NCBI GenBank assembly: GCA_947373155.1
Contig: CANBWO010000008.1
Coordinates: 1 to 64,000 of the forward strand
Direction of reading: 5' to 3'
Length of the DNA: 64,000 nt
Origin: Microbacteriaceae bacterium
GTDB taxonomy: Bacteria; Actinomycetota; Actinomycetes; Actinomycetales; Microbacteriaceae
Below the pieces are notes generated by a model. It worked only from the letters and a program-made list of their open reading frames with translations, was not told where the DNA came from and did not search any database. The position numbers were made by a program, and so were the translations under genes. This document shows, piece by piece, positions 1-9,166 of the stretch (its first letter is position 1; each line of letters starts with the position of its first letter).

Positions 1-122
1 ACCTCCTGCAGGCAGAGGATGTCCGGCTTTGATTCAGCTAGCCAATCGGCCATTCCCTTTCGAAAAGCAGCGCGAACGCCATTGACATTCAGAGTTACTA
101 CTTTCAAGGGTGCATTAGCCAT
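1..122 (-). CDS. xthA: Exodeoxyribonuclease III, N-terminal fragment (runs off left edge)
   Basis: Reverse complement from ATG at 122 reads [41 protein letters not shown], the typical ExoIII N-terminus. Confidence 0.88.
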   Translation of the reverse strand, partial: MANAPLKVVTLNVNGVRAAFRKGMADWLAESKPDILCLQE

Positions 123-155
123 GTTCCAAGTTTAAGCGGTGGCTAGAATTCAAAC

Positions 156-1700
156 GTGGCTAAGCAGTTATTGGTGGGTGCCGGAGTTGGAAGCGGCATC
201 GCTACAGCGCCGGCCTTTGTGCTGCCTAACGTGCACCAGCGGTTAGGTGTGGCAAGTGGCGTTACCGGCCGCCCACGCATCCAGGCCATTCAGGTTGCTC
301 TAGAAACAGTTGCCAACGAACTCGAGTTGAGTGCTGAAACCCACGAATCAGCCGATGTCCTGTACGCCCTCGCGGCAATGCTGCGTGATCCGGTTTTGCT
401 AGAGACCATCAAGGCTTTCTTGGCCGAGGGCTCGGGTGCGGAACGCGGGATTCGCGGGGCGTTCAATAGCTTTGCCCGAAAACTCGAAAAAGCCGGCGGC
501 TATTTCGCAGAGCGTAGCCAAGACCTCACCGCGCTGAGCACCAGGGTCATCGATGAACTCTCCGGGGCAAAAAGTGAACCTGAGTTCCCAAATGAACCGT
601 TCGTTCTAGTTGCCGCCGAACTTTCGCCGCTTCTGGCATCCACTCTAAAAAAGACCAAAGCGGTGGGAATCCTCACCGAACGCGGATCGGCAACCTCGCA
701 CAGCGCCATCATTGCTCGCGGTGCAAACCTGCCAACAGTGATGGGTGCGGTGGGCATTCAGCGCATTCTCAACGGCGAACAAATCCTGCTGGATGCCACC
801 AGCGGTCAGGTATTTATCGAGCCAACTCCAGAAGAAATTCGGCACTATTCGGAGGCCGCGTATCCCAGCACGGCAATCATGCTCACTATTCCAGACCCCG
901 ATGACATTCCCGTCACCATTTTGGCCAACCTGGGATCCAGCTTCGAGGTCCCAACGGCGATTCGTGCCGGAGCTCAGGGAGTGGGGCTCTACCGAACCGA
1001 GCTTCTGTATCTAGGCGAGGACAACCCGCCAACCAAAGAAGCGCAAATATTTGAATACACCAAACTGCTGGCTGGCTTTCAAGGTAAACGTGTGGTGGTG
1101 CGTGTTCTAGACATCGATGTGGACAAGCCCCTGCCGTTTCTAAAGCCTGCCGGTCATGGAAGGTACTCCAACCGTGGTCTGCAAGTTCTACTGGCAAATC
1201 CTGAGGTATTAAGAACCCAGTTGGAGGCTCTAGCGTCCGCCGCCGAATACTACCCGGCTACCGAACTTTGGGTAATGGCACCAATGGTGTTAGACGAAAA
1301 AGAAACCAAGGCTTTTGTGACCATGGCCAGGGCTGCTGGTTTAGCCCACGTGGGAATCATGATAGAGGTTCCCGAAATCGCAAAGCCGAGGGTATTGGCC
1401 AAGGTGCTAAAGCTGGTGGACTTTTTGAGTATCGGTACCAACGACCTCACCCAATACGTTCTGGGAAAAAACCGTTACGGCTCCGCAATGCCGCTCAGCG
1501 ATGTGCGCAATCACAAGGTACTATCCGTAATCGACACGGTGATTCGGGCAGGCAAAGCCGCTGGAAAGCCAGTGGGGGTCTGCGGTGAGGCAGCATCCGA
1601 CCCGGTCAGCGCCAAAGTGTTTGTTGCCATGGGCGTAGATTCGCTGAGCGCTTCGCCATCTTTGATTCCGGCCCTAGCCAGCGCGTTGAGTGAGGCTTAG
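156..1700 (+). CDS. ptsI: Phosphoenolpyruvate-protein phosphotransferase (PTS enzyme I)
   Basis: 514 aa; phospho-His motif GSATSHSAIIARG, and C-terminal SIGTNDLTQYVLG and PVGVCGEAA motifs. Confidence 0.95.
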   Translation: MAKQLLVGAGVGSGIATAPAFVLPNVHQRLGVASGVTGRPRIQAIQVALETVANELELSAETHESADVLYALAAMLRDPVLLETIKAFLAEGSGAERGIRGAFNSFARKLEKAGGYFAERSQDLTALSTRVIDELSGAKSEPEFPNEPFVLVAAELSPLLASTLKKTKAVGILTERGSATSHSAIIARGANLPTVMGAVGIQRILNGEQILLDATSGQVFIEPTPEEIRHYSEAAYPSTAIMLTIPDPDDIPVTILANLGSSFEVPTAIRAGAQGVGLYRTELLYLGEDNPPTKEAQIFEYTKLLAGFQGKRVVVRVLDIDVDKPLPFLKPAGHGRYSNRGLQVLLANPEVLRTQLEALASAAEYYPATELWVMAPMVLDEKETKAFVTMARAAGLAHVGIMIEVPEIAKPRVLAKVLKLVDFLSIGTNDLTQYVLGKNRYGSAMPLSDVRNHKVLSVIDTVIRAGKAAGKPVGVCGEAASDPVSAKVFVAMGVDSLSASPSLIPALASALSEA

Positions 1701-1732
1701 TTTTTTTAGAAGCCCAGTTCTAAAAACTAAGC
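1695..1732. terminator. A/T-rich hairpin between convergent ptsI and rraB
   Basis: GCTTAGTTTTTTTAGAA-gcccag-TTCTAAAAACTAAGC inverted repeat containing both stop codons. Confidence 0.6.
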
Positions 1733-2061
1733 GCCATGGCTTCGTTGTTCACGATTGGGCTATCCCAGCCACCGTATTCGCCACCGTAATGATCCACGAT
1801 CATGGCTACATCTGCGCAAGTGTTGTTGAGGGCATCGGCGTTCAACTTGGCAAAGTGCATAACCAAAACTTGGCTTTTCATGGTTCGCGTAATCAAGAGG
1901 GTTTCGAAACCGGCTGCCTTGAACGCTGCCTCCGCTGCTTGGGCCATGAACTGGTTGCCAAAGTAGCAAAAGTGCTGAACCCGATGGGTGACTCCAAACT
2001 GGTCGCCTGCATCCAAGCGTTGCTGAAGCAACAGCTGGTTAGCCGGACCAAAATCACGCAT
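1720..2061 (-). CDS. RraB-like (ribonuclease E inhibitor RraB family) protein
   Basis: 113 aa; AEAAFKAAGFE and LNADALNNTCADVAMIVDHYGGEYGGWDS resemble the E. coli RraB core. Confidence 0.75.
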   Translation of the reverse strand: MRDFGPANQLLLQQRLDAGDQFGVTHRVQHFCYFGNQFMAQAAEAAFKAAGFETLLITRTMKSQVLVMHFAKLNADALNNTCADVAMIVDHYGGEYGGWDSPIVNNEAMALSF

Positions 2062-2152
2062 TGTTCACTCCAAAGTTTGGACTGAGTTAAATCTAAACCC
2101 GGTTCGCATTTGCGAAACGAGCCACGCTGGTTTGTGTACGGATAACACCTGC

Positions 2153-2192
2153 TAAAACCAAAAGTGTGCCAACCCTTCTGGGCTGACACACT
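2153..2192 (-). terminator. Rho-independent terminator downstream of sdhB
   Basis: Minus strand reads AGTGTGTCAGCCC-AGAA-GGGTTGGCACACT-TTTTGGTTTT: long stem with a few wobble pairs, then a T-rich tract. Confidence 0.7.
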
Positions 2193-2212
2193 CTCGGTAA
2201 AGCAAGCTGCTT

Positions 2213-2959
2213 CTAGGCTCTGCCTCGAAGCACGGCTTGCTTTACCTCGGCAATAGCCCTAGTAACTTGAATGCCACGAGGACAAGCCTCGGTGCAGTTA
2301 AAGGTGGTGCGGCAACGCCACACACCCTCTTTGTCGTTCAAAATGTCTAGTCGAACCTCGGCAGCCTCATCGCGGCTGTCAAAGATGAAGCGGTGTGCGT
2401 TCACGATTGCGGCCGGACCAAAGTACTGGCCGTCGGTCCAGAACACTGGACAACTGGTGGTGCAAGCGGCGCAGAGGATGCACTTGGTGGTGTCATCGAA
2501 ACGCTCGCGGTCTGCAGCAGACTGAATGCGCTCTTTCTCTGGCTTGTCGCTTGCGATCAAGAATGGCTTGATGTCGCGGTAGGCCTGGTAGAACGGGTTC
2601 ATGTCTACGATCAGGTCTTTCTCGACCTCTAGACCCTTGATTGGTTCAACGTAAATTGGCTGGCTAAGGTCTAGGTCCTTGATCAAGGTCTTGCAGGCTA
2701 GGCGGTTACGACCATTGATGCGCATTGCGTCCGATCCACAAACGCCGTGAGCACAGCTACGACGGAAACTAAGCGAGCCGTCTACTTCCCACTTGATCTT
2801 GTGAAGTGCGTCTAGCACGCGGTCGGTTCCGTACATGGTTAGGTCGTAGTCTTGCCACTTTGGCTCAGAGTCAACCTCTGGGTTGTACCGGCGAACCATG
2901 AGGGTTACCGCAAAGGACGGAACCTCGGCAATAACCGGGGTGGTTGCTTCAGCAGACAT
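2213..2959 (-). CDS. sdhB: Succinate dehydrogenase iron-sulfur subunit
   Basis: 248 aa; CAHGVCGSDAMRING and CILCAACTTSCPVFW cysteine motifs. Confidence 0.96.
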   Translation of the reverse strand: MSAEATTPVIAEVPSFAVTLMVRRYNPEVDSEPKWQDYDLTMYGTDRVLDALHKIKWEVDGSLSFRRSCAHGVCGSDAMRINGRNRLACKTLIKDLDLSQPIYVEPIKGLEVEKDLIVDMNPFYQAYRDIKPFLIASDKPEKERIQSAADRERFDDTTKCILCAACTTSCPVFWTDGQYFGPAAIVNAHRFIFDSRDEAAEVRLDILNDKEGVWRCRTTFNCTEACPRGIQVTRAIAEVKQAVLRGRA

Positions 2960-4713
2960 TAGTACTTGCGCTCCATCGGTGGGTAGTTGGTAATGGTTAC
3001 TGGCTTCCAGCCAAGTTTGATGGTGTCGCCGGTCTTGTAAGCCATGGAGTGCACCATGAACTTCTCGTCGTCGCGGGTTTCGTAGTCTTCACGGAAGTGA
3101 CCACCGCGGCTCTCGCGACGCTCCTTTGCCGTGTAGGCCAAAACCTCGGCTAGGTCGAGCAAGAATCCGAGCTCCACTGCCTCTAGTAGGTCGGTGTTGA
3201 AGCGCTGACCAAGGTCCTGAATGCTGATGTGCTGGTAGCGCTCACGCAGTTCAACAATCTTGGCTAGGGCTTCGTCTAGCGATTCCTCCGTGCGGTAAAC
3301 CTGTGCGTTCTTGTCCATGGTGTCCTGTAGCTCCTTGCGAAGTACAGCAACCTTTTCGGTTCCCTTGCTGTTTCGCACGTTGGCCAACAAGCTAAGAACC
3401 TCGTCTACTGCGCCCTCTGGAACTGGAACGAAATCGGCGGTCTTGGCGTATTCAACCGAGAAGATGCCGGCACGCTTACCAAACACATTGATGTCTAGGA
3501 GCGAGTTAGTACCTAGTCGGTTTGCACCGTGAACGGATACGCAGGCGCACTCGCCGGCGGCGTAAAGACCAGGCACAACGGTGTCGTTGTCGCGCAGCAC
3601 TTCTGCCTTTACGTTGGTTGGGATACCACCCATTGCGTAGTGAGCGGTTGGGAATACCGGAACCGGCTCGGTGTATGGCTCAACGCCAAGGTAGGTACGA
3701 GCAAACTCGGTGATGTCCGGAAGCTTTGCATCGATGACCTCTGGTGGAAGGTGAGTGAGGTCTAGCAGAACGTAGTCCTTGTGAGGACCTGCACCGCGAC
3801 CCTCGCGTACCTCGTTGGCCATGGCACGAGCGACCATGTCGCGCGGTGCCAAGTCCTTGATGGTTGGGGCGTAACGCTCCATGAATCGCTCACCGCTGGC
3901 GTTACGAAGGATTCCACCCTCGCCACGAGCCGCTTCCGAAAGAAGGATTCCTAGACCGGCAAGGCCGGTCGGGTGGAACTGGTAAAACTCCATGTCTTCT
4001 AGCGGAAGACCCTTTCGCCAAATGATTCCAACGCCATCTCCGGTTAGGGTGTGCGCGTTCGAGGTGGTCTTGAAGATCTTTCCAAAACCACCAGTGGCAA
4101 ACACGATGCTCTTGCCCTGGAAAACGTGAAGCTCTCCGGTGGCTAGGTCGTAGGCGACTACAGCGGATGGGCGCTCAACGCCATCGACCGTGTTCATAAG
4201 AAGGTCGAGCACGTAGAACTCGTTGTAGAACTCGATGCCGAGCTTTACACAGTTCTGGTAAAGGGTCTGAAGAATCATGTGGCCGGTGCGGTCTGCCGCG
4301 TAGCAGGAACGGCGAACCGGAGCCTTGCCGTGGTCACGAGTGTGTCCACCAAAACGACGCTGGTCGATCTTGCCATCTGGGGTTCTGTTGAAAGGCAGAC
4401 CCATGTTCTCGAGGTCGATAACGGCCTCAACGGATTCCTTGGCAAGGATTTCGGCTGCGTCCTGGTCTACCAGGTAGTCGCCACCTTTAACTGTGTCAAA
4501 AGTGTGCCATTCCCAGTTGTCTTCTTCAACGTTGGCTAGAGCTGCCGCCATGCCTCCCTGAGCCGCACCGGTGTGGGAGCGGGTTGGGAAAAGCTTGGAG
4601 ATAACAGCGGTCTTAGCGTGTGGCCCGGCTTCGATAGCCGCACGCATGCCAGCGCCTCCAGCACCAACAATCACGACGTCGTACTGGTGGTGGTGAACCT
4701 TTGGGGTGCTCAA
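2959..4713 (-). CDS. sdhA: Succinate dehydrogenase flavoprotein subunit
   Basis: 584 aa; [20 protein letters not shown] motif, [30 protein letters not shown]. Confidence 0.97.
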   Translation of the reverse strand: MSTPKVHHHQYDVVIVGAGGAGMRAAIEAGPHAKTAVISKLFPTRSHTGAAQGGMAAALANVEEDNWEWHTFDTVKGGDYLVDQDAAEILAKESVEAVIDLENMGLPFNRTPDGKIDQRRFGGHTRDHGKAPVRRSCYAADRTGHMILQTLYQNCVKLGIEFYNEFYVLDLLMNTVDGVERPSAVVAYDLATGELHVFQGKSIVFATGGFGKIFKTTSNAHTLTGDGVGIIWRKGLPLEDMEFYQFHPTGLAGLGILLSEAARGEGGILRNASGERFMERYAPTIKDLAPRDMVARAMANEVREGRGAGPHKDYVLLDLTHLPPEVIDAKLPDITEFARTYLGVEPYTEPVPVFPTAHYAMGGIPTNVKAEVLRDNDTVVPGLYAAGECACVSVHGANRLGTNSLLDINVFGKRAGIFSVEYAKTADFVPVPEGAVDEVLSLLANVRNSKGTEKVAVLRKELQDTMDKNAQVYRTEESLDEALAKIVELRERYQHISIQDLGQRFNTDLLEAVELGFLLDLAEVLAYTAKERRESRGGHFREDYETRDDEKFMVHSMAYKTGDTIKLGWKPVTITNYPPMERKY

Positions 4714-4728
4714 TTAATTTCCTAACCC

Positions 4729-5160
4729 TTACTTACAAACGGTTGGCAGGTAGTTGACGGCATTTGGATCGATGCAAGGATCGAAAGTGGTTGCCACCAA
4801 GGTGCCCAAGATGATTAGTGCGCCGCAGACTACCCAAAGAGTGATGTTTAGAGTCTTGCGAACCCATTCTTTTTCGGCGTAGTCATTAGTGATAGTGCGC
4901 ATGCCGTTGGTGCCGTGAATCAGGGCAAGCCAGAGCATGAGTACGTCCCAAACCTGCCAGAACGGGTTGGTCCACTTGCCTGCAACGAACGCGAAGTCGA
5001 TGGCGCCAACACCCTTGTCCCAGAGGTTCACAATCAGGTGGCCAAAAATTAGAACGATCAGGACCGCGCCAGAAATGCGCATGTACATCCAGCCGTATTT
5101 TTCCCAGTTAGCACCCTTGCGCTTGCGCGGAGAGTTAGGGGTCTCAATCACGATTTCCAT
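4729..5160 (-). CDS. sdhD: Succinate dehydrogenase hydrophobic membrane anchor subunit
   Basis: 143 aa, multiple TM segments, MRISGAVLIVLIFGHL and HGTNGMRTITNDY; upstream of sdhA. Confidence 0.88.
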   Translation of the reverse strand: MEIVIETPNSPRKRKGANWEKYGWMYMRISGAVLIVLIFGHLIVNLWDKGVGAIDFAFVAGKWTNPFWQVWDVLMLWLALIHGTNGMRTITNDYAEKEWVRKTLNITLWVVCGALIILGTLVATTFDPCIDPNAVNYLPTVCK

Positions 5161-5180
5161 GTTGGTGAATTCCTTGAGGC

Positions 5181-5564
5181 TTAGTTGTTGTAGCTAAAGA
5201 CGTGCATCAGGTGGCGTGGAGCGAAGCCCGCAAACAAGATGAAGGCGATGGCGACCACAATCCAGAACATCAGGTTCTGGTATTTGAATCCCTTGCGCCA
5301 GAAATCAATCAAAATAATCCGAACGCCGTTGAAGGCGTGGAAAAGAATGGCAGCTACTAGGCCGAGCTCACCAAATCCGATGATGACCGTCTTGTAGGTG
5401 GCCATAACTCCGTTGTAGGCCTCTGGGTCAACGCGAACCAAAGAGGTGTCCAAAATGTGGACCAACAAGAAAAAGAAGATTGCAACACCGGTGATGCGGT
5501 GCAATACCCAAGACCACATTCCAACTTTGCCGCGGTACAGGGTGCCGGCAGGCAGTTTTGCCAC
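5181..5564 (-). CDS. sdhC: Succinate dehydrogenase cytochrome b556 subunit
   Basis: GTG start at 5564 after AGGAGG; SWVLHRITGVAIFFFLLVHILD and HAFNGVRIILID. The longer provided ORF (to 5690) is N-terminal over-extension. Confidence 0.9.
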   Translation of the reverse strand: MAKLPAGTLYRGKVGMWSWVLHRITGVAIFFFLLVHILDTSLVRVDPEAYNGVMATYKTVIIGFGELGLVAAILFHAFNGVRIILIDFWRKGFKYQNLMFWIVVAIAFILFAGFAPRHLMHVFSYNN

Positions 5565-5587
5565 TGGATTCCTCCTAAGACGGGATT

Positions 5588-5606
5588 TGTGACATGCGTC
5601 GTCACA
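5588..5606. promoter_or_regulatory. Inverted repeat TGTGAC-N7-GTCACA upstream of sdhC; candidate operator
   Basis: tgtgacatgcgtcgtcaca in the divergent sdhC/manC intergenic region. Confidence 0.35.
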
Positions 5607-5677
5607 CCGTTTAAGTCTAAGACTTTGGCCGAGGCCAACTAACCAGTTTGGGCACCTTTCAACTAGTGTTTTTACTA

Positions 5678-6796
5678 ATGAATACCCCACGAAAGCCCAT
5701 TGAGCGCTTCTTCACGATCATTCCCGCAGGCGGCATTGGTTCGCGCCTGTGGCCGCTTTCCAGGGCGTCGGCTCCCAAGTTTTTGCATGATCTAACCGGC
5801 AGTGGCCAAACCCTGTTGCAAGACACCTGGGATCGTCTTTCACCGCTTTCTGGGGCCGATCGCATTCTGGTAGTTACAGGACAGGCTCATCAGGGTGCGG
5901 TTGTGGAACAGGTAGAAGATCTGGACCTCAAAAATCTGGTTTTAGAGCTGAGCCCTAAAGACAGCACCGCTGCCATTGTGCTGGCTGCCGCGATTTTGGC
6001 AAAACGTGAACCAGACGTGATCGTGGGTTCTTTTGCCGCCGACCACGTGATACCAGATACCGAGGCTTTTTTAGCCACCGTGCGCGAGGCAATCGAAGTT
6101 GCCGCCACCGGAAAGATTGTGACCATCGGTATTACGCCAACCGAACCATCGGTGGCCTTTGGCTACATCAAACTCGGAGACTCCCTCCACCTCGAATCGG
6201 CGCCAAACGCGGTGTCGGTAGATAAGTTCATCGAAAAGCCAAAAATGGTGACCGCTCGCAAGTATGTGGAGAGCGGAAAATACCTTTGGAATGCCGGCAT
6301 GTTTATCGCTCCAGCCGCACTCCTGCTGGAGCAGTTGCAAAAATCTGAGCCGGAGCTGCACGCGGCGCTCAATGAGATTGCGGATGCGTGGGACACCATG
6401 TACCGCGAGTCGGTCATGCACAAGGTTTGGCCAACCTTAAAGAAAATTGCGATCGACTACTCGATTGCAGAGCCAGCGGCCGAGGCCGGTCTGGTTGCCG
6501 TGGTTCCAGGAAACTTTACCTGGCACGACGTGGGCGATTTCGCCGCTATCGCCGAGCTTCAGTCCGCCGGGCGCAGCGGAAACCTGGCTATTTTGGGCAA
6601 CACCAAGGTGTTAGCCGATTCGTCCAGCGGAATCTTGGTGAGCGACACCGACCGCCTAATCGCCTTGATCGGCGTTGAGGACATCATCGTAGTAGACACC
6701 CCAGATGCGCTTTTGGTCACCACTAAGGAACACGCTCAAAGGGTGAAAAGCCTGGTGGATGCTCTTCGAGCCACGGGTCACAGCGACCTCCTGTAG
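5678..6796 (+). CDS. manC: Mannose-1-phosphate guanylyltransferase
   Basis: PAGGIGSRLWPLSRASAPKFLHDL nucleotidyltransferase motif, FIEKP, YLWNAGMF; ATG at 5678. Confidence 0.92.
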   Translation: MNTPRKPIERFFTIIPAGGIGSRLWPLSRASAPKFLHDLTGSGQTLLQDTWDRLSPLSGADRILVVTGQAHQGAVVEQVEDLDLKNLVLELSPKDSTAAIVLAAAILAKREPDVIVGSFAADHVIPDTEAFLATVREAIEVAATGKIVTIGITPTEPSVAFGYIKLGDSLHLESAPNAVSVDKFIEKPKMVTARKYVESGKYLWNAGMFIAPAALLLEQLQKSEPELHAALNEIADAWDTMYRESVMHKVWPTLKKIAIDYSIAEPAAEAGLVAVVPGNFTWHDVGDFAAIAELQSAGRSGNLAILGNTKVLADSSSGILVSDTDRLIALIGVEDIIVVDTPDALLVTTKEHAQRVKSLVDALRATGHSDLL

Positions 6797-6804
6797 GAAC
6801 GAAA

Positions 6805-7848
6805 ATGAATCGCTCGCTCGGAATTTTGGCCGCTGCAGTTACCCTCGGGTTGGTAAGTGGCTGCACCGCTGCTCCCGTAAGCAGCACCCCCACACCGGTT
6901 GATTACAAAGTGTGCCTGGTTTCCGACCAAAATGGTTTCAGCGACCACGGTGTCAACCAAGCCGCGTATTTTGGTCTCCTGCAGTCCGAAGCGCAGTTTG
7001 GACCAATGACTTCGGCCATCGAACTTGGCCCCAAAGACAGCAAGTACAAGGCTGGTCACGCGGTTCAGACCATGGTGAAACGAAACTGCAGTCTTATGTT
7101 TGCGGTGGGTCAGGTAAACGTGGCCGGAGTTCGCGCGGCTGCCATGCGCAACCCAAACCTAAAGTTCGCTCTGCTAGATGCTCAGTTGACCGATTCCAAC
7201 GGTTCGGAACTGACCCTGCCAAATGTGGTTAGCGTCGAGTTCAACGACAGTCTGGCTGCACTGCAGGCGGGCTACCTAGCCGCAAGCCAAACCAAAAACA
7301 GCATGGTTGGTGTGATCGGAGACACCAATTCCGATCAAACCGTGACCACGGTCTTGGCTTTTAGAGATGGGGTCAAGCAATTCAACGCCGCTCACCAGGC
7401 TCAGGTTTCGGTAGTGGGGGCCGATTCTTCCGATTCCAGTTCGTGGAGACTAATCGGCACACTGCCAGAGGCTGCCCGCGTCGAGGCAAACGTGCGTGAC
7501 CTTCTAAGCTCCGGTGCCTCGGTGGTTTTTGGTGTCAACGTTTCCAGCCTTGCAGTAGCTCATGCGGTTTCGCAGTTTGCGGATAAGTCCATGATCGGCT
7601 GGAACGCAGATCAGTATCTGGACCCGGATTTCGTCGATTACAAGCCCATTCTTTTGGCCTCAATCCAGAAGTCGGCGTCTGTGGCGCTGGTGTCGATTGT
7701 TGAGTCAGCCATGACCGGAACTTTCGTTCCAGGTTTGCTTGCCGGAGACATCGATGGCGCACCGCTGGTAAGCCTCACCTCCCAGCGCGACATCACCTTT
7801 GGAAATGGCATTGCGAGTGAGCTACAGGGTTTAAAGCCCACTTTGTAA
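6805..7848 (+). CDS. BMP-family lipoprotein (nucleoside-type ABC substrate-binding protein paralog)
   Basis: Lipobox LGLVSGC; VDYKVCLVSDQNGFSDHGVNQAAYFGL shared with the adjacent BMP protein. Confidence 0.85.
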   Translation: MNRSLGILAAAVTLGLVSGCTAAPVSSTPTPVDYKVCLVSDQNGFSDHGVNQAAYFGLLQSEAQFGPMTSAIELGPKDSKYKAGHAVQTMVKRNCSLMFAVGQVNVAGVRAAAMRNPNLKFALLDAQLTDSNGSELTLPNVVSVEFNDSLAALQAGYLAASQTKNSMVGVIGDTNSDQTVTTVLAFRDGVKQFNAAHQAQVSVVGADSSDSSSWRLIGTLPEAARVEANVRDLLSSGASVVFGVNVSSLAVAHAVSQFADKSMIGWNADQYLDPDFVDYKPILLASIQKSASVALVSIVESAMTGTFVPGLLAGDIDGAPLVSLTSQRDITFGNGIASELQGLKPTL

Positions 7849-7955
7849 CGGGTCTGTTAATAATTTTCTCTAACCCCGTTTTACGCCCCAACTGAAAGTA
7901 CGCTGAAGGCGTGGACGAAAAATCTTTTGCCCACAAATAAACAGGAGGAATTCAA

Positions 7956-9056
7956 GTGATTTTTTCGCGAATTGCGAAGGTTGCCGGTCTAACCGCAACC
8001 GCAGCGCTAGTACTCGCAGGTTGTGCAGCGGCGCCAGCCACCCCAACCGCAACTACCGTTGACTACAAGGCCTGCATGGTCTCTGACAGCGGTGGCTTCA
8101 AGGACGCTTCGTTCAACGAAGAGGCTTGGAACGGACTACAGAACGCCAAGAAGGACCTCGGCGTTCAGATTGCAACCGTTGAGTCGCCAAACAACGCTAC
8201 CCAGACTGACTACACCAGTGGTGTTCAGTCGATGGTCGACGCCGGCTGTAACCTAATCGTCAACGTGGGCTTCAACCTTGCAGTTGCCACCCGCGACTCG
8301 GCAAAGACCAACACCAGCGTTAACTACGCACTAATTGACTCGTCTCTAAGCAACGATGACTACTCGCCATTGTCGCTAGACAACGTAAAGCCAATCCAGT
8401 ACGACACCGCTCAGGCTGCATTCCTAGCTGGCTACCTAGCAGCTGGAACCACCAAGACCGGCAAGGTTGCCACCTACGGTGGAATGTTGTTCCCATCTGT
8501 AACCATCTTCATGGATGGCTTCAAGCAGGGTGTTGACTACTACAACAAGGCAAAGGGCACCAAGGTTGTTGTTCTTGGAGCCGAAGGCGCCGACAGCAGC
8601 AAGTGGGCTGCAACCGGTGACTTCAACGACCAGGCAAAGGGCAAGACTCTAACCGAGCAGTTCTTCTCGCAGGGCGCCGACATCATCCTTCCTGTAGCCG
8701 GCCCAGTGGGTATCGGTTCGGGTCAGGCAACTCTTGACCACAAGGGAACCCTTGTGATCGGTGTTGACAGCGACTGGTACGGTATCCCAACCCACGCTGC
8801 TTACAAGGCAAACATCCTCACCTCGATCGAGAAGAAGATGGCCAAGGCAGTTGAGGACATCGTTAAGAGCGGTGTTGACGGCAAGTTCACCGGTGGCGAC
8901 GCCAACCAGTTCGTTGGAACCCTTTCCAACGGCGGCGTTCAGATCTCGGCAGAGCACGATGTAATGTACCCAAGCGGTATGCAGGCAGAGCTTGACGCTC
9001 TGAAGGCAGACATCATCTCTGGCAAGGTAAAGGTCACTTCGCAGTACAGCAAGTAA
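7956..9056 (+). CDS. BMP-family ABC transporter substrate-binding lipoprotein
   Basis: GTG start after AGGAGG; lipobox VLAGC; VDYKACMVSDSGGFKDASFNEEAWNGL. Confidence 0.92.
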   Translation: MIFSRIAKVAGLTATAALVLAGCAAAPATPTATTVDYKACMVSDSGGFKDASFNEEAWNGLQNAKKDLGVQIATVESPNNATQTDYTSGVQSMVDAGCNLIVNVGFNLAVATRDSAKTNTSVNYALIDSSLSNDDYSPLSLDNVKPIQYDTAQAAFLAGYLAAGTTKTGKVATYGGMLFPSVTIFMDGFKQGVDYYNKAKGTKVVVLGAEGADSSKWAATGDFNDQAKGKTLTEQFFSQGADIILPVAGPVGIGSGQATLDHKGTLVIGVDSDWYGIPTHAAYKANILTSIEKKMAKAVEDIVKSGVDGKFTGGDANQFVGTLSNGGVQISAEHDVMYPSGMQAELDALKADIISGKVKVTSQYSK

Positions 9057-9068
9057 TCAGTAAGTAGA

Positions 9069-9099
9069 ACGGGGGTCGCCTTGGCGGCCCCCGTTTTTC
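9069..9099 (+). terminator. Rho-independent terminator/attenuator after the BMP gene
   Basis: ACGGGGGTCGCC-TT-GGCGGCCCCCGT followed by a T tract. Confidence 0.85.
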
Positions 9100-9166
9100 T
9101 GCTTGCTAGTTAGACTAAAAATGTGGCTCGACTGTTGCCGAGCCGCCAGCAAAGATTGGGAAAGCA

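Noticed and set aside
5565-5690. N-terminal extension of sdhC
   Set aside because: GTG at 5564 has a good AGGAGG; the extension overlaps the intergenic operator region and manC
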